A DNA stretch of 64,000 nt from Rhodamnia argentea (taxonomy: Eukaryota; Streptophyta; Magnoliopsida; Myrtales; Myrtaceae), in assembly GCF_020921035.1 (NCBI RefSeq), contig NC_063151.1:16746934-16810933 (forward strand), in the 5' to 3' direction. Position 1 is the stretch's first letter, and each line of letters begins with the position of its first letter. Below the pieces are notes generated by a model. That model saw only the letters and a list, made by a program, of their open reading frames with translations, had not been told where the DNA came from and did not search any database. Both the position numbers and the translations under genes were made by a program. This document shows positions 10,906 to 22,589 of this stretch, piece after piece.

Positions 10906-13787
10906 AATTGAGATCTGCTGCTCAGAATGGTGTCCCGAAAGCGAGTATTGGGAAGGATGGTAAGGTGCAAGGGCCAGTGGAAGCTCTAGTCGAGCAAGGG
11001 AAGTCTTGGTTTGGAAATTCTAGGTTATTTCATTCTGTGCCTTTTTCTGGAGTTCCAGACCTGCAATTGCTTTTGCCTCCTGGCACTGTTGTTGCTGCAA
11101 GATCAGATTCGCAGTTAGCTAATCAAAGAAGAAACATCTCTGTTGTCGGAGCTCTGTCTCGCACATTTTCTACTCCTTCAGTGTCCGGCCCTTCATTTCA
11201 GGTTTGTGCATATCACGTTGATCGGACCTTATCTGAATCAGGCCAATCTGTGGACAGCTGCAAGTCTCGAGATAAACCAATGGCTGCCTGTGGTTCAAGA
11301 GCTGTGTTGAGTGATTGCCGTCTGGATAATTTAATTTCGCGGCATCCACATCATTCAGTGTCTGCAAATCATGCTACTGCTTATTCTAGCAACAAAAGCT
11401 TTGACAGTTGCCAAAGAGTTAGCATGAGTTTGAAAAATAAGGAGCAACCCAATAAGCATCAGATATATGGGTACTTTGTGTTCAGTGCCTTGAAGGGGAA
11501 ATACAATTCTGGTCAATACTTTGAGTCAGGGCTCAGAGATCTTTTTGCTTCATCTTGCAGAAGTTTATCTACAGGCACTGCTCCAGATGTCTCCTTTGAC
11601 AATTTTTCGAGGGACGAACAGCTTGGAAGTGAAACAGCGTCTTCTGAGGGGTATATTTCTGTTTTAAAATTCAATCATTTTGTTACTTATTATGGTTCTT
11701 AATCTGTGTTTCGTTTTCTTGGTGTCTTATTTAAGATTTCTCCTTACAACAAAATTAGGCAAAGGACAGAAGGCTTGTTGAATATTTATACTTGGTAGCT
11801 AATTTGGTTTGTAAAGAACTTGGTAGGTTTTTGGGTTTGTAATTCAAGTAGGTTCTTTCTTACATAAGTTGTTTTCTTTTTCTTTTTCTATGGTTAGCCA
11901 TTGAATTAGCACGAGCACAGTGTGCCATGAAACTATTTAGTCCTTCCTCATTATTGGTGGAAAGGTTTATTTGGTCCCTTGTTATTTATGTTTGTCTTTC
12001 TGTGACACCAGAACAAATCTACCTGGCAAAACACTGAAGTTACTTTCAGGGTCGTGTTACCTACCCCATCCTGATAAAGAAGAAACTGGTGGAGAGGATG
12101 CTCATTTTATCTGTTCTGATGAGCAAGCAGTAGGTGTGGCAGATGGTGTTGGTGGATGGGCAGAGTATGGAATAGATGCAGGGCAGTATTCTCGAGAGCT
12201 TATGTCTCATTCAATTACTGCTATTCAGGAGGAGCCCAAGGGCTCTATTGATCCCTTCAGAGTTTTGGAAAAGGCATACTCAAGTACCAAAGCAAAGGGT
12301 TCATCCACAGCTTGCATCATTGCTCTCACAGACCAGGTATTGTGCTCTTTGAACACAGGTCTTACCATATGATGTATCTGTTATTGAAAATAAAGATGCA
12401 TCTGTCCTTGAAAATAACTAGTATTTAAACTATTACATTGTTTTGATATTTCCCTTTTTGGATGGCAATACAAATCACAATTGCTTCTGCTTTGTTGCAT
12501 CCACAAGTAAATAGTTGAATCACATCATATGATTTGTTTTAGTGGGCAGCAATGATTCTGAAATTTTTATGGAAGAGTGATTCCACTTGTTTGGTTGGAC
12601 ACTAGGTCACAGAGCTCATAGAATTGAATACGCTCGGAGGGAATTTTCCAGCTGATCTGGCTTAGTTGCAAAAGATTTTTATATGTCTTGGGTGCGTTGA
12701 TGTATATTGTGTGCATGAGGTTGCTTGATGGAGTTGATTTGCCTGACTTGCTGACAAATTACTTGTGCTGGTTACATATTGATCTGCAGTCCAAAAAATG
12801 GATGATTTAAGATGAATCTTCCTTTGACTTTGAACTTTTCCACAGAAGAATGATGTTGTCTTTTGAGTTGTCTGGTAGGATGATTTGCTCTTTTCAACAA
12901 TCGTATGTTGCTCCTTTTTTATATGGCAGGGTCTCCATGCTATTAATTTGGGTGACAGTGGGTTCATGGTAGTCCGGGATGGATGCACAATCTTTAGGTC
13001 TCCTGTTCAACAGCATGATTTTAATCTGACCTATCAACTGGAGTGTGGAAACAGTGGTGATTTACCCAGTTCTGGTCAGGTCAGTAAAGGCGTTAGTTCT
13101 GTTGTGTCTTATTTTCCTAGATACTCATCGCTCAGCTATTTACTTGCCTGGAGTTAATTCTGCTTTTCGTTGTTCCTATTCACCTGTTTGCTGACTTTTG
13201 CCCTGGGATTATCTGGTTTGATACGGTATTGAAAGTAACTATTAATTTGGAATTTCTTGTACAAGTCGACATGTCGGTGGTAATGAAATAACTAAGCAAG
13301 GATTATACATGCTTATGATTCGCCATAATGCAACTGTTGGTTCAATATTCCAGCTATCTTAATGGCCTTCTTGACGCAGGTATTCACAATTCCTGTTGCA
13401 CCGGGGGATGTTGTAATTGCTGGTACTGATGGACTATTTGATAACCTCTACAACAATGAGATTACTGCTGTAGTTGTTCATGCGACAAGGGCTGGTCTAG
13501 GGCCTCAAGTCACAGCTCAGAAGATAGCAGCATTGGCGCGCCAAAGAGCACAGGATAGGGATCGACAGACTCCTTTCTCTACTGCTGCACAAGATGCTGG
13601 TTTTCGCTATTATGGTGGAAAGCTTGATGACATCACTGTTGTTGTTTCCTACATAACCGGTACTAGAGATGTATGTTCTGTTCCTTTGCATACTTCATTC
13701 ATTTTCTTTTTCATATTTGGAGATTAGAACCTAAATCATTGATTGCTCTTCTGCTTGCATCTGTAGGAAAAACAATCGTCAGCTTAA
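10884..13787 (+). CDS. Organelle-type protein phosphatase 2C (PP2C55-like), five coding exons
   Basis: Serine/threonine phosphatase of the PPM family, needing Mg or Mn. Proposed exons: 10884-11650, 12012-12336, 12930-13079, 13380-13670, 13767-13787; phases agree and give 517 residues. The first exon encodes a roughly 255-residue low-complexity N-terminal region rich in Ser and basic residues, as in plastid- or mitochondrion-targeted PP2C55-like proteins. The compact catalytic domain shows [16 protein letters not shown] (metal-binding Asp), [29 protein letters not shown] (second metal Asp) and DDITVVVSY. The last exon encodes only EKQSSA. Donors are GT and acceptors AG throughout. If the last intron were retained, the frame would run to 13727 instead. 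Organelle location is inference. Expression may be damped by upstream frames. Confidence 0.93.
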
Positions 13788-15400
13788 GATGGTGCTCCTT
13801 GTACAAATATGCAGTCATCACACGAGACAGATCAATTTTGGTACTTGTACTTCTAGGTTGTGTTATTTTCAGGGCTCAAGCTGACATGGAATATCATGAG
13901 CTAGAAAGCATTTTTACACCCCATATAGACATTTATTGGTTGATGGTCTCTGAGCAGCTCCTGTAAATATCGTTTGGTCGGCATGTCCATAATGAATTCA
14001 TGTGATGAGTAAAACGCCCGTGACTTTGCAAAAATTACATGAATTTCTAATGGGTGAGATGAGATTACGGTGGGATAATATTTCATCTTCTTCTGCCCCC
14101 CTTTTCTTTCTTGTGTTTTTTCCCCCTCCTGAGTCCCTGAATATTGGCCAAACTGAACTTAAATCTTCGTGTGCCCCTAATTGAATGGGAGAGAGGAAAA
14201 TTTGCAAGTGACGCCCTGAACTGTTTCATGATGTGTGTTCGGCTTAGCCTGGTAAGCCTGACACTGACTTCTCTTGTTTAGTTCACTTCATATCGTTGAA
14301 ACTCCTACTAAGTGCAGGTAAGGTTCAGTTGGTTTATTACTTCTGTCTTGCTCGTCCACATGTTTGTTCCTTCTGTTCTCCTCTCTCTTGATTTATGAAA
14401 CACAATAAAATTGTCCGTACACTTCATATGTCAAGTTATTCATGCTTGGAAACCATTTTTGTGTTTGATTCCCTTCCCATTTTTTTTTATTTTTTATTGA
14501 TGATTTCTTCGTTTGGGATTATGGGTTAAAACGAGGAGCTTTGGCTACTTTATGACATTGAGATTTTTATGTAATATCTTTGTGTAGCGGTCATACCTTC
14601 ACTTGCTATTACTGTAATGTTTTGTTTAACGTATGTACAGATACAAAGCCAACCCATCAAGGGTGTGGTCGACTTCCCTCACTCCTTCAATACGTTTCAC
14701 CTGGAATCACTAGGAATCACTCTGTAGAGTCGAAACCTTCCTTCACAAGATTGCAGAGAGAATCACCAACACCATCCGACCGTAATTGAAACAATTCTTT
14801 GATTATTGTAGCTAGACATTGACATTATTGTATGTTTTAAATGTTGATCGTGACATTGCCCGACGTAATTAAAAGACTTGGTTGCACTTGCACGATAAGG
14901 GAGGGGGAGAGGAAAGCTTAATTGGATCATTGTTTTGCATGTGAGCTGGTATTATTGTTTTGTCATGGGAGATGATGAGCGGATCTTATCACTAGAACTA
15001 GGAATATGCTTATATCGGAAAGACTTGTCCGCTTGTGAAGGATTTATCCTGGAACTTACTATACGTAAGGCTTGAGCCTTGAGCGGAGGGAAAGATCTCC
15101 CACCCTCGCACCTCAAAAGGGTTAACTAAAATGAGTTTGTAATTTGAAAATTGACCCGCCTTCAGAATCGCCGGACTGCCAAAATATTATCTAAAGGTGG
15201 TATTTCGTCTTATACACATCAAATAAGTATTTATGCACGAATGTGAAATAGAACATACATAGACGGGGGGCTTAATTTCTTTTGTTAATAACATGAAATT
15301 GGAACATACTTTAGTTTTCATAATTTGACGACATGCGGGCGCGATATCTCAATGTTTGTCCAAATTTGACGTTCATTTAAAATGTTTTCAATTTTCCCTC
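13788..15400. other. PP2C 3' region and intergenic DNA, no gene recognised
   Basis: Probably begins with the PP2C 3' UTR. An exon-like stretch at about 14640-14787, preceded by a TGTACAG acceptor-like site, has no recognisable domain; it could be a spliced 3' UTR segment. 14900-15400 shows nothing identifiable. Confidence 0.45.
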
Positions 15401-15477
15401 TTTGAAAATACTTTCGCTAGTATTGTGCGTTGTAGAAGACTCCATCGCCCCGAAGGTGGCGCGCCTTTTTGCTGAGA

Positions 15478-15759
15478 ATGGCCTCGGAAGCTATTTCTGC
15501 CTTTCCTGCTTTACCAGCCCTAACCATGAAAGGTCCATTAGGGTTTTCTCTCTCTCGAGCTCCAAGCTCGAAGCTTTGCGACCCCCCCTACCAGACTGCT
15601 TCTTCTTCCACCACGATTGAGAGAGAGAGTTGCAGGAGAGCAATGGAAGAGTGCACGAAAGAGATCAAAAGGGCACTAACACCCTCACCATCTCGGCGAA
15701 AGTTGCTGTTTCATGGCATTTGTTCCCCTGTCTCTTTCTCTCTCTTTCATATGGATTAA
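15478..15759 (+). CDS. Hypothetical 93-residue open frame, possible targeting-peptide exon
   Basis: An ATG at 15478 opens a frame starting MASEAISAFPALPALTMKG, rich in Ser, Ala and Arg and poor in acidic residues at first, which could be an organelle transit peptide. The middle is more charged (MEECTKEIKRAL). The frame ends at 15759 without a recognised domain. It lies about 1 kb upstream of the broken dsRNA-binding segment and could be the first exon of the same lost gene, but no splice chain could be built. I do not recognise it. Confidence 0.25.
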   Translation: MASEAISAFPALPALTMKGPLGFSLSRAPSSKLCDPPYQTASSSTTIERESCRRAMEECTKEIKRALTPSPSRRKLLFHGICSPVSFSLFHMD

Positions 15760-16242
15760 ACAGAGCTTTAAGAAGACTTTCATACTCCTTTGCAGCTTAG
15801 GGCATGTAGATTTCGATAGTTAGGAAAAGGGTGCGCGCTTTGCTGTATCTGATGTGTTTCGCATTCTTCACTACCGTAGCATGACAAATCTGACTTATTC
15901 CCAGAAAAAAAAAAAAAAAACAAAAACAAAGTGAAAAGTCTGCTTGACCTTTAGAGGTTGTTAATATGCTTTCCAGAAATGCTACTGCCTCTTTGATGTT
16001 TCATGTCCCAGTGTCCTCATAGATGCTCAGACCATTTCGGATTCTGTGTTTACTTCAGCTTGCCCTTCCTATGATCTTTTAAGGTTAGTAACTTGTAGAG
16101 TTACAAACGAGAGACGTATTCTCTTTTTCGTTGTCTTTCTAAACAGTCAAAAGAGAGATGTAAATCCCGAAAATGGACGATGCTGATATAAAGTGGGAAA
16201 AAGACTAGTAATGTATGCATTATGGTCCTTCATTGATGTAAT

Positions 16243-16331
16243 ATGTTGAGATCCTTCGTTAATGGTATTGTAAATAGGAGGTTAATTTCATTCCCCCTAT
16301 TTATAATACCATCAATGTAGCATCTCAACAT
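16243..16331. repeat. Inverted repeat (hairpin-forming, ~89 bp)
   Basis: ATGTTGAGAT at 16243-16252 is the reverse complement of ATCTCAACAT at 16322-16331. Inside, AATGGTATTGTAAATAGG (16261-16278) pairs with CCTATTTATAATACCAT (16296-16312) with one mismatch. It looks like a very short MITE remnant or a foldback hairpin. Confidence 0.7.
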
Positions 16332-16820
16332 GCCCCGAGATTCTAATCAACAGTGTCCTGAGATGGAATGAGCTTCACATCTTCCTGCACGTTCTCCCAT
16401 AAAAAGGAAGCTGAACAAGATGTTGCTTAAATTGCACTAGATCAGTTTACACACATGCGAGGTGTGATAGTTCTGTAGTTTCTGCTTATATGCTTGATAT
16501 GCATTGCAATCATGCCACTTGAATTTGATAATTAGCTGAAATGCTGTAAATCATTATTTTTTGAATTGCAGTCATATCCTCATTATGCAAGTGGTGATCT
16601 TGAGGAAGCCTTGAACTAGACCGATTAATTCATTTGAGACCTTGGCGGATATCTTTCTTTCTTTTCCTCACTTATATTGTCTTGCAAAAGTTGATCTAGT
16701 GCAACTGGAAAATAATATGTTTGCTTCACACTGTCAATGCTATAGTTTGATTCTTGATTCATCCTTTTCAATTATTTCTCGGGTTTATTTTAACTATTCT
16801 ACTGGTAATTTCATTATAGC

Positions 16821-17233
16821 ACAGGATTCAATCTTTGGGGAGTCTATTCTGAATGAACATGCAGCCAAGATGAAGCAGGAGATGCCCTATTGCACAAGTG
16901 TCCACCCACAAGGACCAGTTCCTGTTTTTGTATCTCATTTGGTGTTCAATGGTGTAGCTTAAACCGGAAACATTGGTAAAAGCAAAAAGAAGGCTGAACA
17001 ATTGGCAGCACACGCTGCCATTCAATCCCTCTATGATATGCTATTTTCTTTACTTTATTTTGAAGATATGCATGTTTCTATCAATGCAACTAATAGCAAG
17101 TTGCAAATGGTTCTTTTGAAGATGATAAAGTCTAATTTCAGACTTCATGCTGCATATGATACATGAGTACCATTTTTGCCTTGAAATCAAGCAGCAAAAA
17201 TATTACTGCCGGTTGAAGCAGCATCGGTTGCAG
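16821..17233 (+). pseudogene. Double-stranded-RNA-binding motif gene fragment with in-frame stop
   Basis: The frame entering at about 16824, after an acceptor-like ATAGCACAG, reads ESILNEHAAKMKQEMPY, then GPVPVFVSHLVFNGVA. This is followed by a TAA at 16960-16962 and, in the same frame, TGNIGKSKKKAEQLAAHAA. Together these are a double-stranded-RNA-binding motif (alpha-beta-beta-beta-alpha; the KSKKKAEQLAA block is the RNA-contacting helix) of the plant DRB/HYL1-like type. The stop falls where the family usually has an aromatic residue before TGN. A further exon-like piece near 17190-17233 (ILLPVEAASVAVVVEGLV then stop) may be its C-terminus. No upstream exons were identified, so it is probably a dead or partial copy; a sequencing error at the stop is the alternative. 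Confidence 0.65.
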
Positions 17234-17740
17234 TTGTAGTTGAAGGTCTAGTTTAAGTAGTAGGCTGATCAAGAGGAAGAAAAATAATGATAAGTGAAGT
17301 AGTGTGGCTGTGTTTTTTTCTTTTTTTCCTTCAAATTCTGAGTTCAGTGAACTTGTATGGGGTGGATTGATTATGTATTTATGTTGTAGTAGTGCTTGTA
17401 ATCCCTCTCTTATCATAATAAACTATGCTTGTTCGTTTGATATGTGATGCCATCGATCGAAATGGATCAATGTAGCCTTGATTTCTTTGTCTTAGTCCGA
17501 TGGTCATTTGTAATTTTATTTATATGGGCAAGATGGACAGTCTAAGAGTTTGCACAATGCCAAGGTATGGTTTGTTGTTCAACAAATCATACCAGCAAGG
17601 CATACCAGAGAGAGTTAGGAACAATGCCAACCTCCTCTGTTGCGGCTTGCAATGGAGGAGCTTGCATAAAAACATGTGCAAATGTCCAGCGGGTCCAACA
17701 ATACGTGTGATTACAGCAGCTCATACATGAGTGATTTCCC

Positions 17741-17917
17741 ACCATTTCTGCAAAACATGTCCACGAATGCAACAAATGTACAAGCAAGGATTATACATGC
17801 TTATGATTTGCCATAATGCAACTGTTGGTTCAATCTTAATGACCTCTACTTGACACTGGTATCCGCAATTCCTGTTGTTGCAGGGGATGATGTGATTGCT
17901 GTGACTGATGGAAATTA
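17741..17917 (+). pseudogene. Stray copy of the PP2C intron 3 / exon 4 junction
   Basis: 17781-17917 closely matches 13294-13427 of the PP2C gene. CAAGGATTATACATGCTTAT is identical, the match continues through CCATAATGCAACTGTTGGTT, and it then enters exon 4 (ATTCCTGTTG, GATTGCTG, ACTGATGG). About ten bases of the intron (ATTCCAGCTA) are missing and the coding frame is lost soon after the ACTGATGG that encodes the metal-site Asp-Gly. Weaker similarity may extend left to 17741. Since intron sequence is copied too, it arose by DNA duplication rather than retroposition. Confidence 0.85.
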
Positions 17918-18928
17918 TTAAAGTATTGTCCCACAATGCTTGACAACGGGTTCTAAATGCTCTTTATATTTATGTAGTTTTCATCCATCTATTAATTAAG
18001 TTTTTGGATTGAACTTTCTAACATGGTATCGTAGCAAGTACTAACCCTTTCGTGAATGTGCGTTGTAAAATATTGAGTCTAGGAACGCTAGTATCATAAG
18101 TGCGAGTTTCGATAACCTTGCTTCGTAAGGAGGTAAAAGTTTGCGAGAGATGGGAGGGAGAGACATGGCAGGCCAAAAAAAAGAACTTGCAGTCTGTTAC
18201 AACGACGGGAACCGGCCGGACGGTCCAGGAGAAAATGGCATTGATTCGGTCAGGGCTGGGTTTTCGGGCCGGATGTCCGGACCGACCGGTGCCTAATCTC
18301 CGGTCCTTGAGACAAAACCCCCCAAAACCCTTACTGCAATATCGTAGCTTTCTTCTGCCAAAGATCTTTTGTTCTGTCGATTTTCCAAGCTATATCTTCC
18401 ATTTCAGCGACGAATTTCTCACCGATCTCTGGCACCTTTAAGAAAGGTAACGCACTCGTTACGGTTTTCCTTTCACGATGATCTTACGGGGAGGATGACG
18501 GGATGACATCGAGCAATAGAACAGCGAACGTAGTCATAAGATAAAAGAGGGATTTGATAGGTTTCATACCGGGGGCGTGTGCTGGCTTTAGCGGATTCTC
18601 TTTATCTCAAAATTTTCAGTTGGATCCTCAATGATTGCTGCAGATTTGTGAGCTTATGTTCCGCTCTGGATTAATTGATTAGAAAACGAGCTGCCCACGG
18701 GATTGCCTGTAGCGGAGGGGGATTCGGATTCGGATTCGGACGCGTAAGAGATCGCGATTTGGTGGTACGTCTTCTGATGCGAATTTTGCCAGGCAAATGC
18801 AATTAGATTGTCCAGTTAGGTTTCCTTTGCTTTAGCTTGGTGACATTTTACATATATGTGATCGCGCTGGGTACGGATTTGGTATCTCAGACTGTTCTTG
18901 GTTGCTGCGTGTGGTGTCTATAAGTTTC

Positions 18929-20122
18929 ATGATTAAGCTTTCAGAGAGATCTCCGAGATATGCCATCAGAGTTAGTGATGTTGCAAATAGGTCGTCGCCT
19001 TCAGTTCCCATTTCGAAATCGTGGTCCTTGTGGATTCAGTTGAAGCAAAAATCCAGTCGAGCAGGAAGACCCAAGAAGAAAATCTACCATAGAGTCCCGG
19101 AACTTGACAAAGTCATGGACTTGCAAAAGAAGCCAGCTTTAATCCTACAGCTCAAATCTATCATCCAATCCCACAAGAACCAATCTCTCCTCCTTAGGGA
19201 CCTAGAAAAAGAAGTAGGGTTCGTTCAAAAGTGGAACTTTATGGCTGTGATTGAAAGGTACCCTTCAATGTTCCACGTAGGTGGTGGCAATAGAATGCCT
19301 CCTTTTGTATCACTCACTGAGAGAGCTGAGAAGATTGCTTGTGGAGAAGCTAAAGTCAGGACGTTAATGGAACCCATTTTGGTGAAAAATTTGAGGAAGC
19401 TGTTAATGTTGTCCGTGGATTGTCAAATCCCGCTCGAGAAGATTGAATTTATAGGGTCTGGACTGGGATTGCCTGATAATTTCAAGAATACTTTGATCCC
19501 AAAGTACCCTGAGTTTTTCTCAGTCAAAAATGTCAATGGAAGAGATTGCCTTAGGCTGGAACATTGGGATTCCTCATTGGCTGTTACAGCCCGTGAGGAA
19601 AAACTAGCACGTGAAGGTTTTCTGGACTCTAACGTAGGTCAAGAGAAGGTTAAAATATCCAAAGATGGTAATTATGCAGGTCCCTTTGCGTTCAGAATGA
19701 GTTATCCTGCTGGTTTTAGACCAAACACAGGTTATCTTGCAGCAGTTGAGAGGTGGCAGAGATTGGAATTTCCTTCACCTTACTTGAACGCGAGAAGATT
19801 TGAGGTAACCGATCATAAAGCTCGAAAAAGGGTGGTGGCTGTGCTTCATGAGCTCCTCAGTTTGACTATGGAGAAAAGGATGTCATATTCACAATTGGAT
19901 GCATTTCACTCGGAGTATCTGTTGCCATCTAGGTTGGTCCTTTGTTTGATCAAGCATCAAGGCATCTTTTACCTTACTAATAAGGGTGCTAGGGGCACGG
20001 TGTTCCTTAAAGAAGCCTTTGATGGATCAAATCTATTAGAGAAGTGTCCTTTGCTATCTTTCAATGAGAAGTTTATGGAACTTTGTGGGCGAAGGGCTAC
20101 GAGTTCATGTGTAACAAGATGA
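18929..20122 (+). CDS. PORR-domain organelle RNA-binding protein (WTF1 / RPD1 family)
   Basis: Intronless frame of 397 residues. The first true ATG is at 18929, giving MIKLSERSPRYAIRV, a basic N-terminus suited to organelle import. The start of the PORR domain is clear: RPKKKIYHRVPELDKVMDL (about residues 46-64), then LLLRDLEKEVGFVQKWNFMAV and PSMFHV. The domain continues through TERAEKI, LLMLSVDCQIPLEKIEFI, GLGLPDNFK and FFSVK to the C-terminal LPSRLVLCLIKHQGIFYL. PORR proteins bind group II introns in plastids or mitochondria and promote splicing; the specific target cannot be read here. The length and lack of coding introns fit the family. A donor-like AAAG/GTAACG near 18447 suggests a 5' leader intron. 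The gene sits about 0.7 kb upstream of REV7 in the same orientation. Confidence 0.92.
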   Translation: MIKLSERSPRYAIRVSDVANRSSPSVPISKSWSLWIQLKQKSSRAGRPKKKIYHRVPELDKVMDLQKKPALILQLKSIIQSHKNQSLLLRDLEKEVGFVQKWNFMAVIERYPSMFHVGGGNRMPPFVSLTERAEKIACGEAKVRTLMEPILVKNLRKLLMLSVDCQIPLEKIEFIGSGLGLPDNFKNTLIPKYPEFFSVKNVNGRDCLRLEHWDSSLAVTAREEKLAREGFLDSNVGQEKVKISKDGNYAGPFAFRMSYPAGFRPNTGYLAAVERWQRLEFPSPYLNARRFEVTDHKARKRVVAVLHELLSLTMEKRMSYSQLDAFHSEYLLPSRLVLCLIKHQGIFYLTNKGARGTVFLKEAFDGSNLLEKCPLLSFNEKFMELCGRRATSSCVTR

Positions 20123-20810
20123 CTTTGTCAGATGGTGTTGAATGATATATACTTAATCGTTCCTTTGTCCTGACGTTGAGAATGTAATGCCTTAGATGGA
20201 GTCAAACATAGTTTAACATGTGAAGTACTTTCGCTGTCTCTAAAACCTCTTACTGAGATCTACTTTGTGACACTATGCCTTTCCAAGTGGAAACAAACTT
20301 AGGCAAGGATTGCTAATGAGGTCACTTATCCAAGTACTATCTTTGTAACAGGTGTCCATACTTCGATTGATCCAATTCGTCCAATTAACAGTTTTATGTC
20401 CAAAAGAAGTTACACGTGTGATTTAATAATTTTTTGGGTGACTCGACAAAGTTGGATGGACTGAAGGCAATACGAAAGGAGCAAAATCAATGTGCAGCTG
20501 AGGTTTCATCGTCAGAAGGTAGACGAGATACCATAAGGGCCCAATATCTTGATAGCACCTTTGTCTTCGAATGATGGTTAATTAAGTGAGAATTACTTGA
20601 GATTGAATTCTGATTTTGTGAATAGATGGAAAGTTTTGTAATCTGTTATGCTCGGTGAGAATGATTTGGTCAAAATGAGTTAAATAGGTAAATTCAAGTC
20701 AAACTGATTCTGAACCCACCTATTTGCAACTGCCAGTTCATAGACCCATTATATACATCAGCATTTCTATTATTAGCCGGTGCAGGAGACATTTCAGAGA
20801 GAGAACACTT

Positions 20811-22054
20811 ATGGATCGGAGAGAGAATCGATCTCCCCAAGGTGATTTGCTTTTCATTTGTTGATTTATTTATGAAAAGACTGGTTGTACTAGTTCTTAG
20901 TTCTCTTTTTTCACAAAAAATTGCAGGCGAGACTGCTCGAATTCTGGTGGAGTTCTTAGAGGTTGCCATCACTTCCATTGTTTACCTCAAGGGACTCTAT
21001 CCTTCTGGTAAGAAAATAGCCGTAGCTGTTCTTGAATTTTTGAATGGGCAAAGAAATAGGACTTCTTGATGAAAGCAACTTTGCTATATTTGGGGGCTTG
21101 TGCCTCATCCTTTTGACCTTTTTACTTTTCTGCATCACCTACCAATATGTATATTTGCCAAATTTTTTGGAGGTGCCTTTGAGAGGAGGAGATATTTGAG
21201 TTTGGTTGTCCATAGAGCTCGGCATCCTCAACTCAGGGATTATATCCATATGGCTGTATCAGGGCTTCAACCTTTCATTGAAAAGGTTTGCATGTTTCTT
21301 TTCTTTTCCTTCGGTAGCTTGTATTCCAATTTCCAAGTGAATAGAATTGCTTAACGAACACTTGCCAGTGTTTGGAGCCTCTTCACAAATGAGCTTTTTG
21401 AATGGATAGCAGGGACTGATAGAGAGAGTAGCTGTTGTATTCTTTGACACTGGGAATATCCCACTGGAGAGATTCATTTTGAAGTTCTCAGTAAACCAGT
21501 CATGTGGCTCAAAGGTGGAAGATGTTGAGCTAGAATTTTCTCTTCGATCATTTTTGATCAAGTTGTCTGTGTCCCAACCCCTGACTAGTGCTCTTTCTCA
21601 AGGTAAGTAATTCATGTCTCGGATGCAGTTTTTGTCTTGTTGGTGGGTACCCTTAAGCTCGCTTTAGAATGTGTGTGATTATGCTTGTTGCATCGTCGAG
21701 GATGAAAATATACTTTAGGTGTTGAAACAGTCGAAGCATCTTTTGAGCTCAGCTTCCTCGTTTCTTGTGAGGTCTATGTTTCTTGGTTCTTAGTGCTTGT
21801 CAGTTGGGGACCATTCTTCTAAAACCATCATGGCACTAGATTGCAGGTGGGAGATCGTAGCTTACTTTTGTACGATTCCTCAGGCCAATGTGGGCAACAC
21901 TGCTGCATTGTGGATCCCGACGGATACAAAGCAGTGGCAGCAGCCTCCACTCATAACCCCCATCAAGTCAATGAGCAGTGAACCTTTGAATGTCCAGTTA
22001 TATTTGGAGCATCCAAGTTTATCCAAGACGATGAACTCCAACCTTCAACGATAA
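20811..22054 (+). CDS. REV7: REV7/MAD2B, HORMA-domain subunit of DNA polymerase zeta, five exons
   Basis: Proposed exons 20811-20841, 20927-21007, 21173-21285, 21413-21602 and 21840-22054 keep phase and give 209 residues, the usual size. The protein starts MDRRENRSPQG and the HORMA fold follows: ETARILVEFLEVAITSIVYL, GAFERRRYLSLVV, RARHPQLRDYIHMAVSGLQP, LERFILKFSVNQSCGS. It then reads DCRWEIVAYFCTIP and ends in the C-terminal seat-belt part with LWIPTDTKQWQQPPL and IKSMSSEPL. REV7 links REV3, the catalytic subunit, to REV1 in translesion DNA synthesis and acts in the nucleus. The fifth exon's acceptor (CACTAG/ATTGCAGG) was chosen to keep GDCRWE in frame; the nearby TTGCAG would break it. Downstream to about 22330 is likely 3' UTR. 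Confidence 0.93.
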
Positions 22055-22589
22055 TCACGTTATGTGTAACATGTAAATTAGTTGGCACTAAGTAGAATTT
22101 GACAACTTCCTTCCATTTTGATGGAAATAATGAGTTGATAGATTTTGCCAATGCTCATTTTCTCCACCGAGATATTGCAGGGTCCTATCTTTCAGTTCAT
22201 TTGTGAGATCTCCTTACCTGTTATGGAGTCATTCGGTTTTCCAAGAACGAGTCGGGTACAAACTAGGGGCAGCATTCCCTTAAGGAGTGCCCGACCATGG
22301 AGGAAGGCTGACGACTAGATTTTTGCACCTGCTCATCGTTTCTTGATCAAATATCTGTTTTTTTCCTTGTCATGTTTTGCATTCAACATCTGTCTCGGGG
22401 TTGATTAACCGTCTGAAGAATCTGACTTGCCCCCCACCGGAGGGATTTATGCATTCCGGCAACTCCTTGTCTATGCAATTTCTCTATAGTTCTACATCTG
22501 AATTGGTTAGAGCTTATATTTGTAAAATGGATGATGAACTTGTCATCCTGATGTATTTTCGGAGGAAATTTTCAATTAAGAGCCCGGAG

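Noticed and set aside
18902..18928. Earlier start for the PORR protein
   Set aside because: The codon at 18902 is TTG; the first ATG in frame is at 18929.
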